Shown here in pieces: positions 16,872-25,294 of a stretch of DNA of 64,000 nt (within the stretch, counting starts at the first letter, position 1; each line of letters starts with the position of its first letter). The stretch is taken from NCBI GenBank assembly GCA_964291375.2, contig OZ219809.1:620001-684000 (forward strand), given 5' to 3'. The notes below the pieces were generated by a model. It did not search any database. It had not been told where the DNA came from and saw only the letters and a program-made list of their open reading frames with translations. The position numbers were made by a program, and so were the translations under genes. Source of the DNA: 3107 sp001483205 (lineage in GTDB: Bacteria; Pseudomonadota; Alphaproteobacteria; Rhodobacterales; Rhodobacteraceae).

Positions 16872-17437
16872 TGGTGGTTCTGAACCGGATTTACACCCGA
16901 ACGGGGGATGGGGGAGAGACAGCACTCGGCAATGGTGCGCGGGTGCCCAAGCCATCGCTCAGGGTGCGCGCCTATGGCACGGTGGATGAAACCAACGCCA
17001 CCGTGGGCCTTGCGCGGCTTCATGCCGGGGGCGAGGCAGATGCGGGGCTGGCGCGTATCCAGAATGACCTGTTTGATCTGGGGGCTGATCTGTGCAACCC
17101 CGATGAAGGCCAAGGCGAAGGCCCGCCGCCGTTGCGGGTTGCGGCGACACAGGCGGCACGGCTGGAGGCCGAGATTGACCGGATGAATGCGGGCCTTGCA
17201 CCGTTGCGGAGTTTTGTCCTGCCGGGGGGGGGGGCGCTCGCCGCGCATCTGCACCTGTGCCGCACCGTGGCGCGGCGGGCAGAGCGGTTGACGGTGGCGC
17301 TTGCCGGGGCTGAGCCGGTGAACCCCGAGGCGATCCGCTATCTGAACCGGCTGAGCGACTGGTTCTTCGTTGCCGCGCGGGTCGCGAATGAGGGCGGCAG
17401 GGCGGATGTGCTGTGGACGCCCGGGGCCAATCGGTAG
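16871..17437 (+). CDS. Cob(I)yrinic acid a,c-diamide / cobalamin adenosyltransferase, PduO type
   Basis: Adenosylates cob(I)alamin to coenzyme B12. 188 residues; it begins with the diagnostic ATP-binding segment RIYTRTGDGGETAL (residues 6-19), followed by YGTVDETNATVGLAR and, near the C-terminus, RYLNRLSDWFFVAARVAN. These three blocks define the PduO family and separate it from CobA/BtuR. The start overlaps the stop of the HIG1 gene by one base. Downstream the operon is cut by a repeat array. Confidence 0.93.
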   Translation: MVVLNRIYTRTGDGGETALGNGARVPKPSLRVRAYGTVDETNATVGLARLHAGGEADAGLARIQNDLFDLGADLCNPDEGQGEGPPPLRVAATQAARLEAEIDRMNAGLAPLRSFVLPGGGALAAHLHLCRTVARRAERLTVALAGAEPVNPEAIRYLNRLSDWFFVAARVANEGGRADVLWTPGANR

Positions 17438-17440
17438 GGG

Positions 17441-18030
17441 TGCCTGCATAAGAGCGCATCGCTGGCCAACCTGTCCCGCCCGGCGGAACGCCGGGCCGCG
17501 CCGTCTACCCCTCAATGGGGTGGCGGCGCGCCCCCGTGCAGGCCGGGCGCTGCCCTTCGGACGGGTCGAATATCTGTTTCGGCACGGGGAGCGCGGCTTA
17601 TCCGCGGATAAGGTCAATATGGTCTGATCACTGTTTGCACATCTGTTTCGGCAAGGGGGGCGCGGCTTATCCGCGGATAAGGGCAGGACTTCTGACCTAT
17701 TGGCGGATCGCTGGCCAACTTGTCCCGCCCGGTCGCAAGACCGGGCAGCGCCCGCCTTTGGGCTCCGCCCGTTCGGCCCTGAAACGGTCCCCCGGACCGT
17801 TTCCGAGACGGGCCTCACCCCATGGCGGGCGCTTCGCTTCCTCCGGGCCGGGCGCTGCCCTTCGGACGGGTTGAATATCTGTTTCGGCACGGGGGGCGCG
17901 GCTTATCCGCGGATAAGGTCAAGGCCTCTGACATATCGGCGCATCACCGGCCAAGCCATCCGCCCGGCGGAACGCCGGGCCGCGCCGTCTACCCCTCAAT
18001 GGGGTGGTGGCGCGCCCCCCCCTGACGGGA
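17441..18030. repeat. Intergenic repeat array with three CTTATCC palindromes
   Basis: Exact palindromes are at 17598, 17667 and 17903. Each is preceded by a CTGTTTCGGCAnGGGG segment and two are followed by a family A end. A hairpin module with loop variant CCC lies near 17780, and CCCTCAATGGGGTGG hairpins occur at about 17510 and 17993. No gene. Confidence 0.8.
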
Positions 18031-18068
18031 TCACGCACATATCCCCTGCTTCGCCTGCGCCCAACCGA

Positions 18069-18431
18069 TCAGGCCGGTTCCCACAGCTCAATCGGGTTGC
18101 CCTCGGGGTCGTGCAGCCGGGCAAAGCGGCCATTGGGCAGCGATTCGGGGTGACGCTCCACCCCGACCCCGGCGGCGACAAGCTGCGCAATCATCGCCTC
18201 AAGGTCCGCCACCCGGAAATTCAGCATGAATTGCTGCTCTGCCCTGCCGAAATAGTCCGTATCTGCCGGAAACGGTGCAAAAACCGTCGGGCCGCCCTCC
18301 TGCGCCCAGGGCGGCGTGTCGTAATCCCCCGGCACCGGATCAATCCCCAGATGCCTTTCATACCAGCGCGACAACGCCCCCGGATCACGGGCGCGAAAGA
18401 ACACGCCGCCAATACCCGTCACCTTTTCCAT
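18069..18431 (-). CDS. VOC family (glyoxalase-like) protein
   Basis: A 120-residue vicinal oxygen chelate fold protein. Two beta-alpha-beta-beta-beta units are visible: GIGGVFFRARDPGALSRWYERHLGI and FMLNFRVADLEAMIAQLVAAGV, ending in the typical RLHDPEGNPIELWEP with the metal-site glutamate. A near-perfect AAGGAGG at 7-13 bp upstream fixes the start at 18431; the frame continues upstream but is non-conserved. The function is unknown; family members bind small molecules or act as glyoxalase or dioxygenase enzymes. It is opposite in strand to etfBA and looks like an insertion into that syntenic block. Confidence 0.85.
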   Translation of the reverse strand: MEKVTGIGGVFFRARDPGALSRWYERHLGIDPVPGDYDTPPWAQEGGPTVFAPFPADTDYFGRAEQQFMLNFRVADLEAMIAQLVAAGVGVERHPESLPNGRFARLHDPEGNPIELWEPA

Positions 18432-18621
18432 ATCATCCTCCTTATATATACCGCCAAACGCCGCCAAAACCCGCCAAACAGCGCCGCCACCGGCCAAACC
18501 CGACGCCACCGGGCCGGTCTGTGTCGATTTTGCCCTGTTTTCCCGGCGCGCCTTTCGCTAAAGACGGCCCCAAAGCCATGTGGCCCGGATTGCGGGCCGG
18601 AAGTCAAGGAGAGACACGCCG

Positions 18622-19380
18622 ATGAAGGTGCTCGTACCTGTCAAGCGCGTGATCGACTATAACGTGAAAGTCCGCGTTCGGGCGGATGGCAGCGGCGTCG
18701 ATCTCGCCAATGTGAAAATGTCGATGAACCCGTTCGACGAAATCGCGGTCGAAGAGGCAATCCGGCTCAAGGAAGCGGGCAAGGCGGATGAGGTTATCGC
18801 CGTCTCGGTCGGCGTCAAACAGGCGCAGGAAACCCTGCGCACCGCGCTGGCCATGGGGGCCGACCGGGCGATTCTGGTCATCGCCGCCGATGATGTGCAT
18901 ACCGACACCGAGCCGCTGGCCGTCGCCAAAATCCTGGCCGGAATCGTTCAGGCCGAACAGCCCGGTCTGGTGATCTGCGGCAAGCAGGCGATCGACAATG
19001 ACATGAACGCCACCGGGCAGATGCTCGCGGCGCTTCTGGGCTGGTCGCAGGGCACGTTTGCCTCTGGTCTCGACATCGAGGGCGACAGCGCGCTGGTGAC
19101 CCGAGAGGTGGATGGCGGCCTTCAGACGATCCGGGTGGCGATGCCGTCAATCGTCACCGTTGATCTGCGCCTCAATGAGCCGCGCTATGCGTCGCTGCCC
19201 AACATAATGAAGGCAAAGCGGAAACCGCTGGAGGAAAAGACCGCCGCCGATTATGGCGTCGATGTCACGCCGCGCCTGGAAATTGTCAGCACGACAGAGC
19301 CGGAGGCCCGCGCCGCCGGTATCATCGTTGGCTCGGTTGACGAGCTGGTCGGAAAACTCAAGGAAGCGGGGGCTGTGTGA
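18622..19380 (+). CDS. etfB: Electron transfer flavoprotein, beta subunit
   Basis: AMP-binding subunit of ETF, which passes electrons from acyl-CoA dehydrogenases to ETF-ubiquinone oxidoreductase. 252 residues, beginning MKVLVPVKRVIDYNVKVRVR, with the family segment LVICGKQAIDNDMNATGQMLAALLGWSQGTFAS and VDLRLNEPRYASLPNIMKAKRKPLE. An AAGGAGA ribosome-binding site supports the ATG. The stop overlaps the etfA start (GTGTGATGG), indicating coupled translation. Confidence 0.97.
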   Translation: MKVLVPVKRVIDYNVKVRVRADGSGVDLANVKMSMNPFDEIAVEEAIRLKEAGKADEVIAVSVGVKQAQETLRTALAMGADRAILVIAADDVHTDTEPLAVAKILAGIVQAEQPGLVICGKQAIDNDMNATGQMLAALLGWSQGTFASGLDIEGDSALVTREVDGGLQTIRVAMPSIVTVDLRLNEPRYASLPNIMKAKRKPLEEKTAADYGVDVTPRLEIVSTTEPEARAAGIIVGSVDELVGKLKEAGAV

Positions 19381-20306
19381 TGGCTGTTCTTCTTCTTGCC
19401 GAAGTCACGGATGGCGAGCTGGCGCTGGACGCCACCGCCAAAGCTGTCACCGCCGCCCGGCAACTGGGCGAGGTGACGGCCCTCTGCGCCGGGGCCTCGG
19501 CCGCCGCCGCGGGCAGTGCTGCCGCCGGAATTGACGGCGTATCAAAGGTTCTGGTGGCCGAGGATGCCGCGCTGGGGCACCGTCTGGCCGAATCCACCGC
19601 CGCGCTGATCGTCGGCCTTGCGGACGGCTATGATCATATCGTTGCGCCCGCCACCACCGATGCCAAGAACGTGCTGCCGCGCGTCGCCGCGTTGCTGGAT
19701 GTGATGGTGATTTCGGATGTTTCCGGCATCGTCAGCAGCGATACGTTCGAGCGCCCGATCTATGCCGGGAACGCGATTCAGACCGTGAAGTCGGTGGACG
19801 CAAAGAAGGTGGTTTCGATCCGCACCTCGACCTTTGATGCGGCGGGGGGGGGCGGGGGTGCCCCGGTTGAGGCGATCTCTGCCGCCGCCGATCCGGGCCT
19901 GAGTTCGTGGGTCGAGGACAAAGTGGCCGAGAGCGACCGCCCGGAACTGACCTCTGCCGGGGTTGTTGTCTCCGGCGGGCGCGGGGTCGGGTCCGAAGCG
20001 GACTTCGCCCTGATCGAGAAGCTGGCTGATAAGCTGGGGGCGGCGGTAGGGGCGTCCCGCGCGGCGGTCGATTCGGGCTATGCGCCCAATGACTGGCAGG
20101 TGGGGCAGACCGGCAAGGTGGTCGCCCCGGACCTTTATGTCGCGGTCGGTATCTCGGGCGCGATCCAGCATCTGGCGGGGATGAAGGATTCAAAAGTGAT
20201 TGTGGCCATCAACAAGGACGAAGAAGCGCCGATCTTTCAGGTGGCTGATTTCGGGCTGGTTGCTGACCTGTTCACGGCGGTGCCGGAGTTGACCGAAAAG
20301 CTGTAG
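19380..20306 (+). CDS. etfA: Electron transfer flavoprotein, alpha subunit
   Basis: FAD-binding subunit of ETF, 308 residues. The N-terminal domain pairs with EtfB; the C-terminal FAD domain shows VVSGGRGVGS, DSGYAPNDWQVGQTGKVVAPDLYVAVGISGAIQHLAGMKDSKVIVAINKDEEAPIFQVADFGLVADLF, the family signature. ATG at 19380 overlaps the etfB stop; a GTG three bases earlier is possible but less likely. A clear terminator follows. Confidence 0.97.
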   Translation: MAVLLLAEVTDGELALDATAKAVTAARQLGEVTALCAGASAAAAGSAAAGIDGVSKVLVAEDAALGHRLAESTAALIVGLADGYDHIVAPATTDAKNVLPRVAALLDVMVISDVSGIVSSDTFERPIYAGNAIQTVKSVDAKKVVSIRTSTFDAAGGGGGAPVEAISAAADPGLSSWVEDKVAESDRPELTSAGVVVSGGRGVGSEADFALIEKLADKLGAAVGASRAAVDSGYAPNDWQVGQTGKVVAPDLYVAVGISGAIQHLAGMKDSKVIVAINKDEEAPIFQVADFGLVADLFTAVPELTEKL

Positions 20307-20355
20307 GCGTTGGTGCCCTGTCGCCGCCGGACGGGGGGCGCAGGGGTGCCGTTAT

Positions 20356-20394
20356 GACCGGTCCCCGTCATTCCCCGGCGGGGGCCGGTCTTTT
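20356..20394 (+). terminator. Rho-independent terminator after etfA
   Basis: Stem GACCGG-T-CCCCG pairs with CGGGG-G-CCGGTC (one internal mismatch), followed by TTTTCT. It lies 50 bp after the etfA stop and would end the etfBA transcript. Confidence 0.75.
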
Positions 20395-20422
20395 CTGTTG
20401 TGCTGGCAAGGGCGCGGGCGGC

Positions 20423-20509
20423 GTATCCGCGGATAAGGTCAAGACCTCTGACATATTGGCTTGGGCCGGGCGGGCTGTTTGGCCACCGATGCGCTATTAT
20501 GCAGAGGTC
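20423..20509. mobile_element. Short family A element with adjacent variant palindrome
   Basis: The palindrome variant GTATCCGCGGATAA (20423-20436) is followed four bases later by the left end AAGACCTCTGACATATTGGC. The right end is GCGCTATTATGCAGAGGTC at 20491-20509. The interior is the minimal GGGCCGGGCGGGCTGTTTGGCC type, without the extra modules of long forms. Confidence 0.7.
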
Positions 20510-20531
20510 ATCCGAAGGGCCCGCCGTCCGC

Positions 20532-20990
20532 TCAGACCAGATGATTCCTGACCATCGGACCAACACGGCCAAAATCCATCCGCCCGGTATATTGCGATTT
20601 CAGAACCCCCATCACCTTGCCCATGTCGCGGACCGATTCGGCCCCGGTCTGGGAAATCGCCCGGCGGATCGCCTCACGCGCCTCATCATCGCTCAACCGC
20701 TGTGGCAGAAACGCCTCGATCACCACGATCTCCTGCCGTTCCTGCTCGGCCAGTTCCAGCCGCCCGCCCTCTTCATAGGCGCGCGCGCTCTCCTGTCGCT
20801 GCCTGACCATCTTGTCCAGAATCGCCAGAACGTCCCTGTCGGTGACGACACCCTCTTCGCCCCCGCCACGCCGGGCAATCTCGAAATCCTTGATGGCCGC
20901 ATTGACCAGGCGCAGCGTGGACAGCCGCGCCCCGTCCTTCGCCTTCATTGCCTCTTTCAGAGCCGCGCTGATCCGGTTGCGTATATCCAT
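20532..20990 (-). CDS. GatB/YqeY domain protein
   Basis: A 152-residue YqeY-family protein related to the C-terminal helical domain of the GatB amidotransferase subunit. It starts MDIRNRISAALKEAMKAKD and shows the characteristic LSTLRLVNAAIKDFEIA, YEEGGRLELAEQERQEIVVIEAFLPQRLSDDE and MGKVMGVLKSQYTGRMDFGRVGPMVRNHL. The role is poorly defined; tRNA-dependent amidation has been proposed. It is divergent from carA, an arrangement common in Rhodobacterales. Confidence 0.9.
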   Translation of the reverse strand: MDIRNRISAALKEAMKAKDGARLSTLRLVNAAIKDFEIARRGGGEEGVVTDRDVLAILDKMVRQRQESARAYEEGGRLELAEQERQEIVVIEAFLPQRLSDDEAREAIRRAISQTGAESVRDMGKVMGVLKSQYTGRMDFGRVGPMVRNHLV

Positions 20991-21055
20991 CCTGAACCCA
21001 AACCCCCGGAAATTTCCGTCATGTCGATTCCCGATCTTATGCGCTGATCACGCCT

Positions 21056-21071
21056 GTTACAAGGTTGTAAC
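21056..21071. promoter_or_regulatory. Inverted repeat GTTACAA-GG-TTGTAAC in the yqeY/carA promoter region
   Basis: A perfect 7-bp inverted repeat with a 2-bp spacer lies in the 175-bp divergent gap, 66 bp from yqeY and 95 bp from carA. It could be an operator for either gene. No known consensus was recognised, so the regulator is unassigned. Confidence 0.35.
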
Positions 21072-21165
21072 CGGCCGCACCCCCGCCCCGGCCTGCCTTT
21101 GCCTTGACCCTGAAGGCCCGCGCGCATACTGTCCCGCCGCTGTGTTTTCCGAAGGGGTTTCAGCC

Positions 21166-22353
21166 ATGGCCGCCATCCGTTCCGCCGCTCTGCCCCCGGA
21201 CAGGCCCGGGCCGACGGCCTGTCTGGCCCTGGCGGACGGGTCAGTTTTTTACGGCCACGGTTTCGGGGCCACCGGCACGGCACAGGCGGAATTGTGCTTC
21301 AACACCGCCATGACCGGCTATCAGGAAATAATGACCGACCCGTCCTATGCGGGCCAGATCGTGACCTTCACCTTCCCCCATATCGGCAATACCGGCACCA
21401 CGCCCGAGGACGACGAAACCACCGATCCGGTTGCCGCCGGAATGGTGGTGAAATGGAACCCGACCGCGCCGTCCAACTGGCGGGCGGCAGAGGCCCTTGC
21501 GACATGGCTGAAAAAGCGGGGGCGGATCGGCATCGGCGGCATCGATACCCGCCGCCTGACCCGCGCCATCCGCAACCGGGGCGCGCCCCATGCCGCGCTC
21601 GCCCATGATCCGGCGGGCGGTTTCGACCCCGAGGCGCTGATCGCAGAGGCCCGCGCCTTTGGCGGGCTTGAAGGGCGTGACCTGGCCCGTGACGTGACCT
21701 GCGCGCAAAGCTATCGCTGGGACGGGATGCGCTGGGCCTGGCCGGACGGTCACGCCCGGCAAACCGCCCCGAAACACAGGGTGGTCGCGGTGGATTACGG
21801 GGCCAAGCGCAACATTCTGCGCTGTCTTGCCAGCGCGGGGTGTGATGTGACCGTGGTGCCGGCGACGGCGACGGCAGAGGACATTCTCGCCCACCGGCCC
21901 GATGGTTTGTTCCTGTCGAATGGTCCCGGCGACCCGGCGGCGACAAGCACATATGCCGCGCCGATGATCCGCGCCATTATCGAGGCGACCGACCTGCCGG
22001 TTTTCGGCATCTGCCTTGGCCATCAACTGCTGGCGCTGGCGCTGGGGGCAAGGACCGTCAAGATGAACCACGGCCATCACGGGGCCAACCACCCGGTTAA
22101 GGATCTGGAAACCGGCAAGGTGCAGATCACCTCGATGAATCACGGTTTTGCGGTTGACAGCCAGTCGCTGCCGCCGGGCGTCACCGAGACCCATGTTTCG
22201 CTGTTTGACGGCTCTAACTGCGGGTTGCGGATGGAGGGCCGCCCGGTGTTCTCGGTGCAGTATCACCCCGAGGCCAGCCCCGGACCGATGGATTCGATCC
22301 ACCTGTTCGACCGTTTCAGCGCGGCGATGGCGCGCGCCGGTCAGCGGGATTGA
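21166..22353 (+). CDS. carA: Carbamoyl-phosphate synthase small (glutaminase) subunit
   Basis: Class I glutamine amidotransferase that supplies ammonia to CarB for carbamoyl phosphate used in pyrimidine and arginine synthesis. 395 residues. The N-terminal CPSase domain has YQEIMTDPSYAGQIVTFTFPHIGN. The glutaminase domain has C283 in PVFGICLGHQLLALALG and the His-Glu pair in SVQYHPEASPGP. The frame is open further upstream, but the MAAIRSAALPPDRPG start follows AAGGGG by 9 bp. carB is not adjacent; the next gene is an unrelated orphan. pyrF lies elsewhere in the window. Confidence 0.97.
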   Translation: MAAIRSAALPPDRPGPTACLALADGSVFYGHGFGATGTAQAELCFNTAMTGYQEIMTDPSYAGQIVTFTFPHIGNTGTTPEDDETTDPVAAGMVVKWNPTAPSNWRAAEALATWLKKRGRIGIGGIDTRRLTRAIRNRGAPHAALAHDPAGGFDPEALIAEARAFGGLEGRDLARDVTCAQSYRWDGMRWAWPDGHARQTAPKHRVVAVDYGAKRNILRCLASAGCDVTVVPATATAEDILAHRPDGLFLSNGPGDPAATSTYAAPMIRAIIEATDLPVFGICLGHQLLALALGARTVKMNHGHHGANHPVKDLETGKVQITSMNHGFAVDSQSLPPGVTETHVSLFDGSNCGLRMEGRPVFSVQYHPEASPGPMDSIHLFDRFSAAMARAGQRD

Positions 22354-22400
22354 CAAAGCCAGGAGGCCGTTTTAGGCGTGGGGTGAAAGAGAATCTGCGA

Positions 22401-22450
22401 ATGGGCTGGATGGAGCAACTGGGAAATGGGCTGGATGGAGCAACTGGGAA
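22401..22450 (+). repeat. Perfect 25-bp tandem duplication over a start codon
   Basis: Two adjacent identical 25-bp copies (22401-22425, 22426-22450), each beginning ATGGGCTGGATGGAG. The 25-bp length shifts frame, so the first ATG runs into a stop within about 30 codons and the second opens the real gene. The GGAG inside copy 1 sits about 10 bp before the second ATG and can act as its ribosome-binding site. Confidence 0.9.
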
Positions 22451-23190
22451 AGGAAAACCGCGGCAGTCGGCCCCGCTGCGTCCTTCTTTGTGATGGCGCG
22501 GCGGATCAGGTCGCCCGGCGGCTTACGGAACTGGTTGGCAGGCCGGGGGAGGTCAGTGTCTCTGCCACTGACCAGTGGCATCCGCGGGGCACAGTCTGCG
22601 TAGAGGAAGCCCAACTGGATAAGGCACCTGCCCTGCTGGACGACGCGCGCCAACGCCGGTTGAGGGAATGGTGGCTGGCCAAGGGCAGCGAAGAATCACC
22701 GACGCCAAGCTGGGACATCGCAAGCACCTGTAAGATTTTCGGCAAGGCCGGTCTGCTGCTGATCGAGGCAAAGGCGCATTCGAGCGAACTGTCACCGAAG
22801 GACCGCTGTAGAGCAAAGTCCAGTCGTGACAGCATCAATAACGCGATCCGTGCAGCGAATGACGGATTGCGGTGCGCAACAGGCGGGTCATGGCAGCTCT
22901 GCACAGCGCAAAAATACCAGCTTTCCAACCGCTTCGCCTGGTCCTGGAAACTGGCCACGCTCGGCAAGCCCGTCGTGCTGGTCTATCTTGGGTTTCTGAA
23001 TGCCGAAGAGATGAAGGGCGAGGGAACAACCCTGTTCAGGTCCGACGAAGACTGGAAAGACAGATTGCAGGAATACGGCCAGGGCACAATCGATTCAGAC
23101 TGCTGGGAAAAGGCGCTGGACATCGGTGGCACGACGCTTCTGCCACTCATCAGAACAACCCGTGTGGAGCTTTGCAAACCGCAGTGCTGA
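22426..23190 (+). CDS. Hypothetical protein with a PD-(D/E)XK nuclease-like motif
   Basis: A 254-residue protein not assignable to a named family with certainty. The central segment PSWDIAST followed 18 residues later by GLLLIEAKAHSSEL has the order and hydrophobic setting of a PD-(D/E)XK restriction-endonuclease-like core (Asp ... Glu-X-Lys). Later features are a basic RCRAKSSRDSINNAI helix and a C-terminal alpha/beta region. No signal peptide or membrane segment. Codon use is less GC-biased than in its neighbours and it interrupts the region downstream of carA, so horizontal acquisition is plausible. The start is defined by a tandem duplication; Met4 (MEQLGKENR) is an alternative. No partner methylase or toxin-antitoxin gene is adjacent. 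Confidence 0.6.
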   Translation: MGWMEQLGKENRGSRPRCVLLCDGAADQVARRLTELVGRPGEVSVSATDQWHPRGTVCVEEAQLDKAPALLDDARQRRLREWWLAKGSEESPTPSWDIASTCKIFGKAGLLLIEAKAHSSELSPKDRCRAKSSRDSINNAIRAANDGLRCATGGSWQLCTAQKYQLSNRFAWSWKLATLGKPVVLVYLGFLNAEEMKGEGTTLFRSDEDWKDRLQEYGQGTIDSDCWEKALDIGGTTLLPLIRTTRVELCKPQC

Positions 23191-23218
23191 GTGTGCCCGG
23201 CCATTATCCGGAGGTCTT

Positions 23219-23234
23219 TTAACAAAGAATTAAC
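23219..23234 (+). promoter_or_regulatory. Full-consensus CtrA box (TTAA-N7-TTAAC)
   Basis: TTAA (23219-23222), seven bases, TTAAC (23230-23234): an exact match to the established CtrA consensus TTAA-N7-TTAAC. It is AT-rich against a very GC-rich background and lies about 90 bp before the predicted start of the glycosyltransferase gene and right after the preceding gene's stop. It predicts direct CtrA control of that gene. Confidence 0.75.
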
Positions 23235-23322
23235 CAGGATTTGGCTCAATGGACGCGGCCAAGGGAGGGGCCGCGCCATAGCACTGCCACCGCGCCCGAC
23301 ACATCTGCATCCCCCGCCGGAC

Positions 23323-25257
23323 ATGGCATGGCCTGCGCCGCCGTCGCCGTCCGCGCCGGTCTCTGCCCGCCCGCCGTTGCCATCGCCGCGACCACCCGGC
23401 AGGCGGCGGCCTCTGCTGGGGCAGGTGCTTGTGGAGCAGGGCGCGCTGACGCCCGATCAGCTTCTGCACGCCATCACCCTTCGCGCCCGGCGCGCCTGCC
23501 TGCTGGGGCAGGTGCTGCTGACCCACGGCATGATCACCCCCGCCCAGCTTACCGCCGCCCTGCGGGAGCAATGCGGGCGTCCGGTGATCAACCTGCGCCT
23601 GCACCGCCCGGACAGGGCACTTGTCCGCCTTATCGGGGCAGAGTTCTGCCTGCGGCATCAGGCAATCCCGATCCGGCGCACCTCTGACGGCGTTCTGTTC
23701 GCCTGTGCGCGGCCCGACGGGTTTGGCCCGCTGCGCGCCGCCTTGCCCCCCGCCATGGGCAGGCCCCGCATGGCTCTGGCCCGGCGCGAGGATATTCACG
23801 CCGCCCTGCAAAAGGCCGCCCCGCAGGCGCTGGTCAGGCGGTCAGAGACCCGCGTGAACCCGCGCGAAAGCTGTCGCGCCTGGGACGGGGGGCGGTTCCG
23901 GCTGGCCCTGTCGGCCCTTGCCGCCACGCTGGTCGTGGCAACAGTGCTGGCCCCGCAGGCACTTATCACCTGTCTGGCGGTCTCGGCGATGGCAATGTTC
24001 CTGCTCGGCAGTGTCGTCAAGATTGCCGCGGCAAGCCATTCACTCCGCCATGTCCGCCGCCACGCCACAGCGCAATCGCGCCCCGCGCCCGACCCGCCGG
24101 TGTTGCCACCGGTGTCGATCCTCGTGCCCCTGTTTCGCGAGAGACGGATTGCAACGCATCTTATCCGGCGGCTCAGGCGGCTCGACTATCCGCGAGAGTT
24201 GCTCGACATCCGGCTGGTGGTCGAGGCCGACGACCGGACAACGCAACAGGCGATTCTTCAGGCCGACCCGCCCCGCTGGATGCGGATGATCACCGTGCCG
24301 CCGGGCAGTGTGCGCACCAAACCACGGGCAATGAATTTCGCGCTCGATTTCTGCACGGGAGAGATCATCGGGGTGTATGATGCCGAGGATGCCCCCGACC
24401 GGGATCAGCTTCGCCGCGTGGCGCGCCGTTTTCACGAATGCGGGCCTGAAGTCGCCTGCCTGCAAGGGGTGCTCGATTATTACAACGCCCGCACCAACTG
24501 GCTGTCGCGCTGTTTCACCATCGAATATGCGACCTGGTTTCGGGTGATCCTGCCCGGATTGCAGAGGCTTGGCCTGATCCTGCCCCTGGGCGGCACGACC
24601 CTGTTCATCCGGCGCGACATCCTTGAGGCGCTTGGCGGGTGGGATGCGCATAACGTGACCGAGGACGCGGATTTGGGGATTCGCCTGGCCCGGCACGGAT
24701 ACCGGACCGAGTTTCTGGAAACCGTCACCGGGGAAGAGGCCAACTGTCGCCTTGTGCCGTGGATCAGGCAACGGTCGCGCTGGCTCAAGGGGTTCGCGAT
24801 GACCTGGGCCGTGCATATGCGCAACCCGGCGCTGTTGATCAGGCAGGTGGGATGGTGGCGATTCCTCGGCCTTCAGGTGCTGTTGCCCTGCGCGCTCGGC
24901 CAGTTTCTGCTTGCGCCGCTGATGCTGTCATTCTGGTTGATCCCGCTGGGGGTCGGCCATCCGGCGGCGGGGCTGGTTTCGCCTCAATCGATGGGCTGGC
25001 TGGCGGGGGCGTTCGTCTGTTCGGAACTGGTGATGATCGCTGTCGCGGCGCTGGCGGTGTCCGGGCGCGCGCACCGGCACCTGTTGCCCTGGGTGCCGGG
25101 TATGCACTTCTATTATCCGCTGGGCGCGCTGGCCGCTTATAAGGCGATGTGGGAGCTTGCGCGCTGCCCGTTTTACTGGAGCAAGACCAGCCATGGCCTG
25201 TGCGCGCCGCCGCCGGGGAAGGGCGGGGAAGAGCAGGGGGCAGGCCCTGAAGGGTGA
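23323..25257 (+). CDS. Processive family 2 glycosyltransferase with N-terminal MshEN-like domain
   Basis: Membrane glycosyltransferase of about 644 residues. The N-terminus has two tandem copies of the MshEN pattern (LLGQVLVEQGALTPDQL and LLGQVLLTHGMITPAQL), a fold that binds c-di-GMP in related proteins, though the usual leading Arg is Leu in both. Two membrane helices follow. The GT2 domain shows PVSILVPLFRE, EADDRTT, DAEDAPD, TEDADLG and QRSRW, the Q-x-x-R-W motif of processive synthases. Then come C-terminal helices (GLQVLLPCALGQFLLAPLML, AGAFVCSELVMIAVAALAV). It is likely to polymerise an exopolysaccharide; the sugar is unknown. The first in-frame ATG is at 23323; a GTG at 23191 is less likely because it precedes the CtrA box. 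Confidence 0.85.
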   Translation: MAWPAPPSPSAPVSARPPLPSPRPPGRRRPLLGQVLVEQGALTPDQLLHAITLRARRACLLGQVLLTHGMITPAQLTAALREQCGRPVINLRLHRPDRALVRLIGAEFCLRHQAIPIRRTSDGVLFACARPDGFGPLRAALPPAMGRPRMALARREDIHAALQKAAPQALVRRSETRVNPRESCRAWDGGRFRLALSALAATLVVATVLAPQALITCLAVSAMAMFLLGSVVKIAAASHSLRHVRRHATAQSRPAPDPPVLPPVSILVPLFRERRIATHLIRRLRRLDYPRELLDIRLVVEADDRTTQQAILQADPPRWMRMITVPPGSVRTKPRAMNFALDFCTGEIIGVYDAEDAPDRDQLRRVARRFHECGPEVACLQGVLDYYNARTNWLSRCFTIEYATWFRVILPGLQRLGLILPLGGTTLFIRRDILEALGGWDAHNVTEDADLGIRLARHGYRTEFLETVTGEEANCRLVPWIRQRSRWLKGFAMTWAVHMRNPALLIRQVGWWRFLGLQVLLPCALGQFLLAPLMLSFWLIPLGVGHPAAGLVSPQSMGWLAGAFVCSELVMIAVAALAVSGRAHRHLLPWVPGMHFYYPLGALAAYKAMWELARCPFYWSKTSHGLCAPPPGKGGEEQGAGPEG

Positions 25258-25294
25258 GGGCCGATCCCCTGCCGCTGCAAGCCCCCTGCATAAG

